A DNA stretch of 64,000 bases from Bacillus sp. A301a_S52 (GCA_024701455.1 JABXYP010000001.1:4158001-4222000), one strand, 5' to 3'; positions 45,924-54,568 are shown, numbered from the stretch's first letter. Notes: generated from the sequence alone by a model not told the origin. A program made the numbers and translations.

Positions 45924-46815
45924 TGCATGTGGTGCAGCAGAAAATGCCGACAGTGAAGAAAATACGGGCAACAATGCTAATAACTCATCTGAAAATAGCA
46001 GCGAGACGATAACGTATGAATCGGAGAACGGTCCTGTGGATGTGCCTGCTGATCCACAGCGTGTAGCTGTTCTATCCACATTCACCGGAAATGTTATCGC
46101 TTTAGATGTTAATCTAGTAGGGGTCGATGATTGGTCAAAAGGCAGTCCCCTCTTTGAAGAAGAACTGGAAGGTGTGGAAACAGTGAGCGATGAAAGTTTA
46201 GAAAAGCTCATTGAACTAGAACCAGACTTAATTATAGGACTTAATAATATTAATAATGTAGATAGATTGGAAGAAATCGCGCCAACCGTGACGTTTACTT
46301 ATGGACAGGTCGATTATTTAACTCAGCATATTGAGATTGGAAAATTGCTGAACAAAGAAGAAGAAGCACAAGCATGGGTTGATGACTTCGAAAAAAGAGC
46401 AGAGGCAGCTGGAGAAGACATTAAAGCTCATATCGGTGAAGACGCAACCGTATCCGTTTTTGAAAACTTTAATAAACAATTGTATATTTACGGCGATAAT
46501 TGGGGGCGGGGCACTGAAGTTCTTTATCAAGCGATGGAACTTGAGATGCCTGAAAAAGTTGAAGAGATGGCACTAGAAGACGGTTATTATGCCCTTTCAC
46601 CTGAAGTGCTTCCTGATTTTGCAGGTGACTATATGATTTTTAGTAAAGATGACGATACAGATAACTCTTTTACAGAGACAGAAACGTATCAAAACATCCC
46701 TGCCGTCCAAAATGGCCGCGTGTTTGAAGCTAATGCTAAGGCGGTCTATTTCAATGATCCAATCTCACTCGATTATCAACTGGAATTTTTTCAAGATCAC
46801 TTTTTGGATCACTAA
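45877..46815 (+). CDS. Ferric siderophore-binding lipoprotein (FepB/FecB-like)
   Basis: A 312-residue lipoprotein. The signal ends at ILNAC, followed by an Asn/Glu/Ser linker and the helical-backbone binding fold with QRVAVLSTFTGNVIALDVNL and LIELEPDLIIGLNN. It binds a ferric siderophore or related chelate; the ligand is unknown. The start lies inside the ATPase gene after AAGGAGAG, a 47-nt out-of-frame overlap that is long for such operons. A strong terminator and an R1 element separate it from its permease genes. Confidence 0.92.
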   Translation: MKKMFIPFALSLLILNACGAAENADSEENTGNNANNSSENSSETITYESENGPVDVPADPQRVAVLSTFTGNVIALDVNLVGVDDWSKGSPLFEEELEGVETVSDESLEKLIELEPDLIIGLNNINNVDRLEEIAPTVTFTYGQVDYLTQHIEIGKLLNKEEEAQAWVDDFEKRAEAAGEDIKAHIGEDATVSVFENFNKQLYIYGDNWGRGTEVLYQAMELEMPEKVEEMALEDGYYALSPEVLPDFAGDYMIFSKDDDTDNSFTETETYQNIPAVQNGRVFEANAKAVYFNDPISLDYQLEFFQDHFLDH

Positions 46816-46831
46816 ATGTTAGGTGCGGAGG

Positions 46832-46865
46832 GAAGGTGCTTAAAACTAAAAGCACCTTCTTTTTC
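46832..46865 (+). terminator. Terminator after the siderophore-binding protein gene
   Basis: GAAGGTGCTT and AAGCACCTTC form a 10-bp stem followed by TTTTT. Confidence 0.92.
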
Positions 46866-46893
46866 TGTTTGATAATATGCACTTCATAAAACA

Positions 46894-47030
46894 ACGAACC
46901 ATCAATCAGTGGGGGTCCGTTCTTGGTAGTTGCGTGAATTAGGACATTAGCGTCCGTTATCATCTTCCTAAATAGAGTTAGCTCCCCTCTCTATTTGAAA
47001 GGCGTTTTACGGACCGTTATCTGTCATAAA
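46894..47030. repeat. R1 dispersed palindromic repeat, copy d (with head)
   Basis: Head with CGAACCATCAATCAGTGGG and GTAGTTGCGTGAAT, then the core 46938-47030 with GTCCGT/ACGGAC and AAATAGAG/CTCTATTT. It lies between the binding-protein and permease genes of one importer. Confidence 0.8.
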
Positions 47031-47166
47031 CTCATTCATCTGTTAAACTAAACATAGAGATACATACTTTTTCTAAAATCAATGCTTTTAAGGAGACGAT
47101 GCAGGCTAGGCTATCGGAGCCTTGCCCTACTAGTCGATTCAAAACTCAGTAAAGAAGAGGATTTTT

Positions 47167-48171
47167 ATGCCAAAAATGTTGCAAACACGTTTATCCTTTC
47201 CCATTACTTTTTTTATTGGATGTGTCATCCTTTTGATAATGTTTGCGCTATCTTTAATGCTAGGTGCCGCTCAAGTGCCCATGCGTGACGTTTGGTTCGC
47301 TTTAATGACGAACGAAGCGGGGGACTCCCTCACCATGATAAGAGAAATTCGGCTTCCACGTGGGGTAGCCGCTATTTTCTTAGGAGCTGCCTTATCAGTA
47401 GCTGGCGCTGTAATGCAAGGTATGACGAGAAACCCATTAGCCGATCCAGGGCTACTTGGTTTAACAGCTGGAGCCAACGCCGCATTGGCTGTTACAATCG
47501 CACTCATAACGACAAACTATGTCGGTATCATGATAGCGTGCTTTATTGGAGCTGCCGTTGGAGCCGGACTCGTATTTAGCATTGGGCGTGTTAAAAGAGG
47601 TGGCATGTCCCCCTTTCGACTGGTCTTAGCCGGTGCTGCTGTTTCCGCTTTTTTGCACGCTATCGCAGAAGGCATCGGTCTTAGTTTTAAAATATCACGA
47701 GAGGTCTCTCTATGGACCTCCGGTGGGTTACTCGGCGCAAGCTGGGGACAGCTTCAAATCGTCATCCCCGTGATTTTATTCGGCTTATTAATTGCCGTCC
47801 TCCTATCACGACAGGTGACAATCCTAAGCTTAAACGACGATGTGGCTACAGGACTTGGTCAAAAAACTGAGCTCATTAAAGCGTTACTCTTTATCGTTAT
47901 CATCCTTTTAGCTGGAGCGTCAGTAGCATTAGCCGGAAATCTAGCCTTTGTCGGCTTGATGGTCCCCCACATTGTCCGTTCATTCGTTGGTACAGATTAT
48001 CGCTTTATCATCCCAATGTCAGCCATTATAGGTGCCTCCTTTATGCTGATGGCAGATACGCTTGCTAGAACGATTAGTGCTCCTTATGAGGCACCGGTAG
48101 CAGCTATCCTTGCTATTATCGGCCTGCCCTTCTTTTTATGGGTCGTTAGAAAAGGAGGGAAAGGATTTTAA
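47167..48171 (+). CDS. Ferric siderophore ABC permease (FecCD family), first subunit
   Basis: A 334-residue polytopic protein of the FecCD/BtuC family (about ten helices). It has the family stretch IREIRLPRGVAAIFLGAALS, then GMTRNPLADPGLLGLTAGA and the coupling segment NLAFVGLMVPHIVRSFVG. AGAAGAGGA precedes the ATG. Together with the second subunit it completes the importer whose ATPase and binding protein lie at 45-46.8 kb. The spacer holds a terminator and an R1 element, so a separate promoter is likely. Confidence 0.93.
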   Translation: MPKMLQTRLSFPITFFIGCVILLIMFALSLMLGAAQVPMRDVWFALMTNEAGDSLTMIREIRLPRGVAAIFLGAALSVAGAVMQGMTRNPLADPGLLGLTAGANAALAVTIALITTNYVGIMIACFIGAAVGAGLVFSIGRVKRGGMSPFRLVLAGAAVSAFLHAIAEGIGLSFKISREVSLWTSGGLLGASWGQLQIVIPVILFGLLIAVLLSRQVTILSLNDDVATGLGQKTELIKALLFIVIILLAGASVALAGNLAFVGLMVPHIVRSFVGTDYRFIIPMSAIIGASFMLMADTLARTISAPYEAPVAAILAIIGLPFFLWVVRKGGKGF

Positions 48172-49184
48172 TGAGACATCCAGCACAAATTAAAAAACAA
48201 CGCGTTATTATGATCACTTGTATATTGTTAATTACAGTAACAAGTATGCTCAGTATAGGCATTGGCTACGCCACTTTATCCTTTGACAGACTCATACCTG
48301 TTTTATTAGGTCAAGGAACATTTCAAGAGGAGTTTGTTTTATTTTCCATTCGATTACCGCGTATGATCATCACTTTTTTAGCCGGTATGGCATTGGCGTT
48401 GTCAGGAGCCATTCTTCAAGGACTCACACGCAATGACTTAGCAGACCCTGGGATTGTTGGGATTAACTCAGGTGCAGGCGTAGCCGTGGCCATTTTCTTT
48501 CTATATTTTCCAATTGAAGCAGGCACCTTTATTTATATGCTGCCGCTAGCTGCATTCATTGGTGCTTTAGTAACAGCTGGCACGATTTACGCGTTTTCCT
48601 ATGAACGTCAATCCGGTCTAGGTCTAAACCCTGTCCGCTTTATACTAACAGGTGTCGGGTTTTCATTAGCCTTATCAGGTGTGATGGTCGTTCTCGTTTC
48701 GTCAGCAGACAGAGCACGAGTAGACTTCATTGCCACTTGGCTGGCCGGTAATATATGGGGAACAGATTGGCCATTTATATATGCACTACTTCCGTGGCTG
48801 ATTATTCTCATTCCTTATAGCCTTTTTAAAGCGAATCGCTTAAATCTTCTTGGGTTAGGTGAAGCGACAGCTATCGGCCGTGGTGTCGCAATAAAGCGGG
48901 AGCAGATCACACTATTATTAACAGCGGTCGCACTGGCCGCCTCTGCCGTCTCAGTCACTGGTGGAATCGCCTTTGTAGGACTGATGGCGCCCCATATTGC
49001 CCGAGCTCTCGTCGGGCCCGTCCACCAACGGATGATTCCTCTTGCTATTTTAATTGGGGGATGGCTGTTACTCCTTGCCGATACGATCGGAAGAAATTTG
49101 ACTGACCCAGATGGGTTGCCTGCAGGAATTGTCGTATCCCTAATCGGGGCGCCGTATTTCGTCTACTTACTATTGAAAAAATAA
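48171..49184 (+). CDS. Ferric siderophore ABC permease (FecCD family), second subunit
   Basis: A 337-residue FecCD-family protein with FSIRLPRMIITFLAGMALALS, GLTRNDLADPGIVGINSGAG and the coupling segment GIAFVGLMAPHIARALVG. Its ATG overlaps the previous gene's stop by one base. It forms the membrane heterodimer with it. Confidence 0.93.
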   Translation: MRHPAQIKKQRVIMITCILLITVTSMLSIGIGYATLSFDRLIPVLLGQGTFQEEFVLFSIRLPRMIITFLAGMALALSGAILQGLTRNDLADPGIVGINSGAGVAVAIFFLYFPIEAGTFIYMLPLAAFIGALVTAGTIYAFSYERQSGLGLNPVRFILTGVGFSLALSGVMVVLVSSADRARVDFIATWLAGNIWGTDWPFIYALLPWLIILIPYSLFKANRLNLLGLGEATAIGRGVAIKREQITLLLTAVALAASAVSVTGGIAFVGLMAPHIARALVGPVHQRMIPLAILIGGWLLLLADTIGRNLTDPDGLPAGIVVSLIGAPYFVYLLLKK

Positions 49185-49250
49185 CCGTTATACACTACCC
49201 CCGGATTTACTCGGAATCTGGGGTGCGTACCGTCGTCTCGGTGTTGCTAA

Positions 49251-49613
49251 ATCACAACTGGGACCAAGCAGACAGCGATAAACTATTCACCTTCCAAAAT
49301 TACCCTAAATAGTATAAAATACTATTTAGCTTTAAAATACTTTGACAAATATAAAAACCCCTCTAACACGTGGAGTCCAAAGAATTACTTTATAGACGGT
49401 TTTATCGCCTCAATCGCTATTGTAGGCACACCGATACCTGAAAAAGGCGATCAAGAGGTACTCGTGTGGCTAAGTAAGGATGATGGTGAGACGTGGTACA
49501 GCCGTGTTTACATTACCGTTGACAAATATGGCGGTGTCAAACCGATTGATTATGAAGATAAAGCTGATAATGCTTTTAAAAAGTGGCTTAATAAATTTGA
49601 TTTTTACAACTAA
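49251..49613 (+). pseudogene. 5'-truncated gene with an Asp-box-like motif
   Basis: An open frame ending at 49613 with no ATG, GTG or TTG start in frame and an upstream stop at 49248. The clearly protein-like part begins near 49329: YFDKYKNPSNTW, FIDGFIASIAIVG, VLVWLSKDDGETWYS and a C-terminal AFKKWLNKFDFYN. SKDDGETW fits the SxDxGxTW Asp-box, which could be coincidence. It reads as the C-terminal remnant of a larger or secreted protein. It directly precedes the array of small membrane protein genes. Confidence 0.6.
49305..49329. repeat. Perfect 10-bp inverted repeat
   Basis: CTAAATAGTA-TAAAA-TACTATTTAG, at the 5' edge of the truncated gene that follows. Confidence 0.7.
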
Positions 49614-49626
49614 AGGGGAAGTCATT

Positions 49627-49959
49627 ATGGAGAAGCGCAAATTAACATTTAAAAACAGACTAATAGCGTTCGTCATCATGCCTTTATGGGCGGCATTTCT
49701 AACTAGCTTGGCAGAGTCTCTTATTAAACGAACTTTACTTAACGTTGATACAATGATAACGATTTTTATACTCGCTCTTATTGTCTATGTTTGCTATCCG
49801 TTCTTTTCTGAAGAAAAATTCGAAGCCATTTTCGTTAGAGACTCTCACTTATCATTCGACTGTAAAATAAGACGACATAAATCGTTTTTTATTGAGCAAA
49901 CCCTCCTATGGCTGTTTGTTGGGACGTGGACTGGCATAGAGGCCGTCATTCTATTTTAA
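49627..49959 (+). CDS. Small membrane protein array, member A
   Basis: A 110-residue protein with three predicted helices (about 12-32, 40-58, 88-108). It has a conserved start FKNRLIAFVIMPLWAAF and a mid segment YPFF-x-EEKFEAIFVRD. Start ATG 49627 after AAAGGGG; the longer frame from 49480 has no site. Most similar to member D (50755-51075). Family not recognised. Tandem duplication of small membrane proteins is typical of immunity or self-protection genes, but nothing proves that here. Confidence 0.75.
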   Translation: MEKRKLTFKNRLIAFVIMPLWAAFLTSLAESLIKRTLLNVDTMITIFILALIVYVCYPFFSEEKFEAIFVRDSHLSFDCKIRRHKSFFIEQTLLWLFVGTWTGIEAVILF

Positions 49960-49974
49960 CTTGGAGGATATCCA

Positions 49975-50295
49975 ATGAAGGAAAACAAACTTTCATACAA
50001 ATCTAGACTGGTTGCTTTCTTTTTTATGCCTTGTTGGGCCATTATAATAGGCTTACTAACACAATCCTTAATTAATCGCTCATGGTTAAGTTTAGACGAG
50101 TTCCTTATTTATATTCTTTTTTGCTTTGGTTTTTACTTTTTATATTCTCATTTCTATAAAAAAGAGTTTTCGGACGTATTTCTTACTAGCCGTGCGACCT
50201 CATTGGCCGAAAAACTTTCAGTACACAGAGGGTATTTTATTTTTCATACGATCATTTGGATAGTGGTGGCAACAATTATGGGATTCACTAATTAA
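49975..50295 (+). CDS. Small membrane protein array, member B
   Basis: A 106-residue paralogue, the most divergent of the set (YKSRLVAFFFMPCWAIIIGL, then FYKKEFSDVFLTSRATSL) with the same three-helix plan. The ribosome site and spacer, GGAGGATATCCAATG, are nearly repeated before the truncated member E, so A-B appears to be a duplicated two-gene unit. Function unknown. Confidence 0.72.
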   Translation: MKENKLSYKSRLVAFFFMPCWAIIIGLLTQSLINRSWLSLDEFLIYILFCFGFYFLYSHFYKKEFSDVFLTSRATSLAEKLSVHRGYFIFHTIIWIVVATIMGFTN

Positions 50296-50344
50296 CCCCC
50301 CTACGTTTCTTCGTAGGTATATCTTAGTAAAAAGGAACATTTAT

Positions 50345-50665
50345 ATGCTCACTTTAAAAAATAGACTAATAGCGTTCGTCATCATGCCTTGTTGGGCGGT
50401 TTTTTTAACGATTTTTTCAGAATCACTCATTCTTTGGACATGGCCAGATTTAGATAGATTCCCTTCGATTATTGCTTTAGCCCTAACAGTTTATATTGCC
50501 TATCCGTTCTATAACAGGGAAAAGTACGACGCTATTTTTATTAAAGATTCTAATTTATCATTCCTTCATAAAATAAGGCGATATAAATCATATTTTATTG
50601 TTCACAGCCTCCTTTGGCTCTTTGTTGGCACAGCATCTACTTTAGCGTCTCTCGTTCATTTATAA
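50345..50665 (+). CDS. Small membrane protein array, member C
   Basis: A 106-residue paralogue (LKNRLIAFVIMPCWAVFLTI, YPFYNREKYDAIFIKD, LLWLFVGT). Three predicted helices. The ribosome site is weak (AAAGGAAC). It is followed by a fragment of an R1 head. Confidence 0.72.
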   Translation: MLTLKNRLIAFVIMPCWAVFLTIFSESLILWTWPDLDRFPSIIALALTVYIAYPFYNREKYDAIFIKDSNLSFLHKIRRYKSYFIVHSLLWLFVGTASTLASLVHL

Positions 50666-50702
50666 AATAAACCTTCAATCAGTGGGTGTTTCCGTACCTC
50701 CC
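50666..50702. repeat. R1 head fragment
   Basis: AAACCTTCAATCAGTGGG(T)GT resembles the 5' head of R1 copy d (46894), without the palindromic core. Confidence 0.5.
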
Positions 50703-50754
50703 TACTAAACCTACAACACTCAGTTATTGAAATCTATTGAAAAGGGACATTCAT

Positions 50755-51075
50755 ATGCTGACTTTTAAGAATAGATTATTAGCCTTTGTTATTATACCTT
50801 TATGGGCAGCATTTCTAACTAGCTTGGCAGAGGCACTTATTAAACGAACTTTTCTTAACATTGATACACTACTGACTGTTTTTGTACTCACTTTTATTGT
50901 CTATGTTTGCTATCCGTTCTTTTCTAAAGAAAAGTTCGAAGCCATTTTCGTTAGGGACGCTCATTTATCATTCGTCTGTAAAGTAAAACAACACAAGTCA
51001 TATTTTATTTTCCACACCCTTTTTTGGCTATTTGTTGGGACGTGGACTACTTTAACGTCTCTCGTTCATTTTTAA
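50755..51075 (+). CDS. Small membrane protein array, member D
   Basis: A 106-residue paralogue (FKNRLLAFVIIPLWAAFLTS, YPFFSKEKFEAIFVRD). It is very close to member A over most of its length and shares the HTLFWLFVGTW end with member C. ATG at 50755 after AAAGGGAC; an upstream TTG frame is not favoured. Confidence 0.75.
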   Translation: MLTFKNRLLAFVIIPLWAAFLTSLAEALIKRTFLNIDTLLTVFVLTFIVYVCYPFFSKEKFEAIFVRDAHLSFVCKVKQHKSYFIFHTLFWLFVGTWTTLTSLVHF

Positions 51076-51091
51076 GTTTGGGGGATATCCA

Positions 51092-51166
51092 ATGAAATTT
51101 TCATACAAATCTAGACTGATTGTTTTCTTTCTAATGCCTTTTTGGGCAACTAGTTTACTCTATTAA
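51092..51166 (+). pseudogene. Small membrane protein array, truncated member E
   Basis: A 24-codon frame (MKFSYKSRLIVFFLMPFWAT, then SLLY and stop) that matches the first ~22 residues of member B, with the same GGATATCCA spacer upstream. The rest is deleted. Confidence 0.7.
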
Positions 51167-51337
51167 TGGTATTTCAGCAGCAATCACTGCTTTTTCAGCA
51201 TTAAATCTCTCTTTTTCATCATCACTCTTCCATTTTTCTGCATCAACCTCCCGTTTTTACGCAACTCTCTCTTTTTTTTGATGGAATCCCCTTTTTCCCG
51301 ACAATCTCCCCTCTTTCCCATCCGTCTCATCTACCAA
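51167..51337. other. Pyrimidine-rich intergenic stretch
   Basis: Strongly C/T-biased on the plus strand, with repeated CTCTTTTT, CCGTTTTT and CCCCTTTTT runs; no gene seen. Confidence 0.5.
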
Positions 51338-51340
51338 AGA

Positions 51341-51366
51341 AAAGGCGCCCATTTCGGACGCCTTTC
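51341..51366. terminator. Terminator of the amylase gene
   Basis: AAAGGCGCCC and GGACGCCTTT form a stem (one mismatch) with TTTTCTTT on the minus strand, just past the amylase stop. Confidence 0.88.
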
Positions 51367-51369
51367 TTC

Positions 51370-54246
51370 TTATTGGCGAGGTACTCCTGCTGTGATTCGA
51401 CCGTTTCTTACTGTGTGAATGCCTGGTGTAAAGGTGTAGTCACGGCCTTGGTTGTTATCCCACGAGCCTCCCCCGTTATTAAAGGCGGCAGTGAGTGTAT
51501 CGGCGTCTTCTAAAGGAATGGTCACTTCGTAATAGTCTGGATACTTACTAGAGGCTGTTAATGCTTTCCCAGGTAAGGTCGTCCAATTTCCACTGCCAAT
51601 TGCATAATGAATATGGGGGGTTGTCCAGTTCGTATAATAATAGAGGGTCACGGTTGCCGGTGATTCAGGATCCCCTTCCCGAATTTGACCATCTTCCAGC
51701 GTGAAAACGCCTGAGGTGATGTGATAATCTTGTCCTTGGTTGTTATCCCATTGACCAGAACCATTGTTAAATGCTGCGGTGACCCTACTTTGTTCATCTA
51801 TATCAAGAGTTATCATCGCATAGCCCTCAAACGGTGAAGGTTCCATCGCCACTCCTGGGGAATCAGTCCAAGAACCATCATCAATGGCATAGTGAATATG
51901 GGGTTCACTCCAATCGGTACGGTAATAAAGGGTTAACCCTTCTGCCTTTGTAAATTCATACGTTTCTTCAGCTGTCCCGTACTCGTTCTCGCCAGTTAGA
52001 GTGAGCGTGATAACGTCACCCATGTCTGCCCCTTCACCTAGAAGGAGTGTATCACCGTTTTCATAAACGACGGCTTCATTGTCATTAAGAACGTAACTTG
52101 CCTCTTCTACATTTCTTGCTGATAACGTCACTTCTACGCCGTCACCTGTAAAAGTTCCTCCAGGGGGATCGGCTGCTAGTGATGGATAGGGAGGTGTTTT
52201 TGTAAATGTGTAATCTGCTTCTCCTTCTCCTTCTCCTGCATCATTTTCCGCATATAAGTGTAACGTCACGGACTCGTCAACGGCGAGGTCCTCACCTATC
52301 GTTATGACGTCACCATCCTCATAGACCATACCGCCATCAGCAGGGTTTGAGCCATCCAATGTATACATCCCCGATTCTGCGCCACTAACATGCAAAGTAA
52401 CGTCAATCGTATCTTCATCAAACTCTCCACCTGCAGGTGAGGCCGTAACTGTAGGAGAAGCTTCCCCTGCCCGTTCAAGAAGAATGACTCCATAATCATG
52501 AGCATGAAAAGTCACTTCTCCATTACTCACAACGGCTGTTTCTTTCGTGTAAAAATCACGTACAGTTTGTCCATCAGAGAAAACGGATGACACATCGATA
52601 GTTGTTGCCCCTGACGCTCCTATTGCCACTACAACGCTATCCTCTAGATCGTCATCTTGATAGGTTCTACTAAAGGTATAGGGACTGCTTCCTATCTGCT
52701 CATGTTCCCCAGCACCAATGGCAATATGGTTGTTTCGAAACTGGCCCATGATCTGCCAATGATGTAATACCGACTCATTAACCTGATCCCAATTCATTGG
52801 GGAACGTGTCCCTTGGTCTGGGTCTGAACCGGTCGGTCCATACGGGCGTGCTGTTTCATCTCCATAAAACACTTGCACACCACCAGGCAAAAGCATTAAA
52901 TACGTCCCACCATCAATCAGATTATCTCTCGGAAACAGGTGAGTATCATGCTGCGAAAGATAACTTAACACATTGAATCCAGGGTCACTATTAACCGCAT
53001 TGGCATAGCGAGAAAACGTTGATTCCATTGTTGCCAAGTTATAAGCCGGTCCATTGCCGTTTTCTCCTTGGAAGGTAAAATTAATCACAGAATCAAAGCC
53101 GTGATCAAAGTACTCACTTCTTCCGACACCATGGCCCCACACTTCCGCTGTCATCCAAAAATCATCTGTCCAATCAGCTCCTGGTGCATCCGGGTTTTCT
53201 TCACGCCACGTCCATAAAGCGTCATTGGCCGATTCTTTTAATTGATCCCAGCGCTCTAACTGCACATGTTTAGCCGTATCTACTCGAAAACCATCAATAC
53301 CAAATTCTGCTACCCAAGCCGATAGCCACTCAATAATATAATCAGCAGGAGCTATATTTAGATCTGCTCTTAATTCTTCTGCCGCAGGGACGATCCAATC
53401 GTCATAGCTTCCACTACGTTCCATTTCCCACTTTGTTTCTAGTAAAGGCGGTAACCCAATACTGTTTGTTAATTCTGTTCGGAAATCCGGTAAGCCTGCT
53501 AAACATTGTGTGCGGTCATTATTTCCACATGATGGATAACCGGCAATGCCTGCTCTTACCCACTCTCCCCACCACGAACGCCATGCATTAGCGTCATTAT
53601 AGTTAATATAGTCATGCACATCGTGCCACGATTGGCCCCGTGAAGGTGTCCAGTCAGCTGACACTCTTGGGTTGCCAAATCCGTATTCATGCATATCCTG
53701 CAACGTGTTATATCCTGGATGATTCATTACCACATCCAAAACCACTCGAATCCCATTTTCATGAGCGGTATCTACAAACTCTCTCATATCTTCTACTGTT
53801 CCCCAATTTTGATCGGTCATCGTGTAATCAAGGGCGTAATAACCATGGAAAGCGTAATGAGCAAAATCACCGTCTGGTCCGCCCCCAACCCAGCCATGCA
53901 CTTGTTCATAAGGCGCCGAAATCCAGATGGAATTAATCCCGAGATCAGCGAAATAACCGTCATTAAGTTTATCTGTCAACCCTTGGAAATCACCTCCATG
54001 GAAGGTCCCGATATTTTGCCCCCACGCATCTTCCTGCGGACGCCCATATGAGTTATTATTTGTCGGATCACCATCAAGAAAGCGATCTGTCATGGCAAAA
54101 TATACGGTGGCGTTTTCCCAAGAAAAAGTCTCGTTCTCTGTTCCTGTCACATCTATCGTGTCTTTATCTGCTTTAACACTATGAGGTACGAAGGTTGATA
54201 AAAGAATTACAATACTTAGCATGAAGAAGGTTACCGTTCTATACAT
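51370..54246 (-). CDS. Secreted GH13 alpha-amylase (MalS-like) with two CBM25-type starch-binding modules
   Basis: A 958-residue exoenzyme. Signal peptide about 1-26 ending VKA. The catalytic GH13 barrel spans about 40-570, with region I DVVMNH, II GFRVDTAKH (nucleophile Asp), III MTAEVWGH (acid Glu) and IV LSQHDTHL (Asp). The GGDFxHYAFHGYY-type segment and EVWGHGVGRSEYFDHGFD resemble subfamily GH13_19 (E. coli MalS). Two fn3/chitobiase-C-like linkers follow (SPAGGEFDEDTIDVTL; DPPGGTFTGDGVEVTL), then two CBM25-type modules (about 770-860 and 868-958), each with PHIHYAI and WDNNQG. It degrades starch outside the cell. Two cre-like sites lie upstream, so CcpA repression is likely. Confidence 0.93.
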   Translation of the reverse strand: MYRTVTFFMLSIVILLSTFVPHSVKADKDTIDVTGTENETFSWENATVYFAMTDRFLDGDPTNNNSYGRPQEDAWGQNIGTFHGGDFQGLTDKLNDGYFADLGINSIWISAPYEQVHGWVGGGPDGDFAHYAFHGYYALDYTMTDQNWGTVEDMREFVDTAHENGIRVVLDVVMNHPGYNTLQDMHEYGFGNPRVSADWTPSRGQSWHDVHDYINYNDANAWRSWWGEWVRAGIAGYPSCGNNDRTQCLAGLPDFRTELTNSIGLPPLLETKWEMERSGSYDDWIVPAAEELRADLNIAPADYIIEWLSAWVAEFGIDGFRVDTAKHVQLERWDQLKESANDALWTWREENPDAPGADWTDDFWMTAEVWGHGVGRSEYFDHGFDSVINFTFQGENGNGPAYNLATMESTFSRYANAVNSDPGFNVLSYLSQHDTHLFPRDNLIDGGTYLMLLPGGVQVFYGDETARPYGPTGSDPDQGTRSPMNWDQVNESVLHHWQIMGQFRNNHIAIGAGEHEQIGSSPYTFSRTYQDDDLEDSVVVAIGASGATTIDVSSVFSDGQTVRDFYTKETAVVSNGEVTFHAHDYGVILLERAGEASPTVTASPAGGEFDEDTIDVTLHVSGAESGMYTLDGSNPADGGMVYEDGDVITIGEDLAVDESVTLHLYAENDAGEGEGEADYTFTKTPPYPSLAADPPGGTFTGDGVEVTLSARNVEEASYVLNDNEAVVYENGDTLLLGEGADMGDVITLTLTGENEYGTAEETYEFTKAEGLTLYYRTDWSEPHIHYAIDDGSWTDSPGVAMEPSPFEGYAMITLDIDEQSRVTAAFNNGSGQWDNNQGQDYHITSGVFTLEDGQIREGDPESPATVTLYYYTNWTTPHIHYAIGSGNWTTLPGKALTASSKYPDYYEVTIPLEDADTLTAAFNNGGGSWDNNQGRDYTFTPGIHTVRNGRITAGVPRQ

Positions 54247-54253
54247 CCTTTTC

Positions 54254-54301
54254 TCACTCCCAATGTTTTAATCGAAGCAATCGTTTGCACAAATTGGCCA
54301 T
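54254..54301 (-). CDS. Possible 15-codon upstream open reading frame of the amylase gene
   Basis: ATG at 54301 is 4 nt after AAGGAGG and encodes MANLCKRLLRLKHWE, stopping just ahead of the amylase start. The amylase itself has a weaker site (GGGAG, 10 nt away) inside the end of this frame. It could couple translation or be fortuitous. Confidence 0.35.
   Translation of the reverse strand: MANLCKRLLRLKHWE
54276..54289. promoter_or_regulatory. Candidate cre site 1 (amylase leader)
   Basis: Minus strand TGCAAACGATTGCT, which fits the CcpA-box pattern TGnAAnCGnnnnCn; about 30-40 nt before the amylase start. Confidence 0.5.
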
Positions 54302-54343
54302 AAAACCTCCTTACTCCAAGTTTATCACCCCCTACCTAAAATA

Positions 54344-54357
54344 AGAAAACGTTTTCA
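54344..54357. promoter_or_regulatory. Candidate cre site 2 (amylase promoter region)
   Basis: AGAAAACGTTTTCA (minus strand TGAAAACGTTTTCT), a near-palindromic match to the CcpA box about 100 nt upstream of the amylase start. Confidence 0.7.
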
Positions 54358-54501
54358 TAACGTAGTAATTATATCATAGAGTAAGAGATAAATAGGCTTT
54401 CCTTATTAAAAATGAGACGTTCCACCCACGCGAGTACTCTTAGGTGACATAAAAAGCTAATTTACGAGATTTTTCTAGAAAAAAAGTTAGATTTCTCTAA
54501 A

Positions 54502-54544
54502 CAAAAAGCCCCTAAAGTTAGATTTTCAAGTCTAACTTTAGGGG
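54502..54544 (-). terminator. Terminator of the Bce-type operon
   Basis: CCCCTAAAGTTAGA and TCTAACTTTAGGGG form a perfect 14-bp stem; the minus strand continues CTTTTTG. Confidence 0.93.
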
Positions 54545-54568
54545 AACAGTACCTTCTAAAAGAGGCAT

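Noticed and set aside
45852..46211. 119-codon antisense frame over the siderophore ATPase/binding-protein junction
   Set aside because: Ser-rich shadow; both sense genes have motifs and ribosome sites.
47098..47151. 17-codon frame (MQARLSEPCPTSRFKTQ) before the permease genes
   Set aside because: AAGGAG is only 3 nt from the ATG and the peptide shows no conserved feature.
53689..54051. 120-codon plus-strand frame inside the amylase gene
   Set aside because: No family features; lies over the conserved catalytic barrel.
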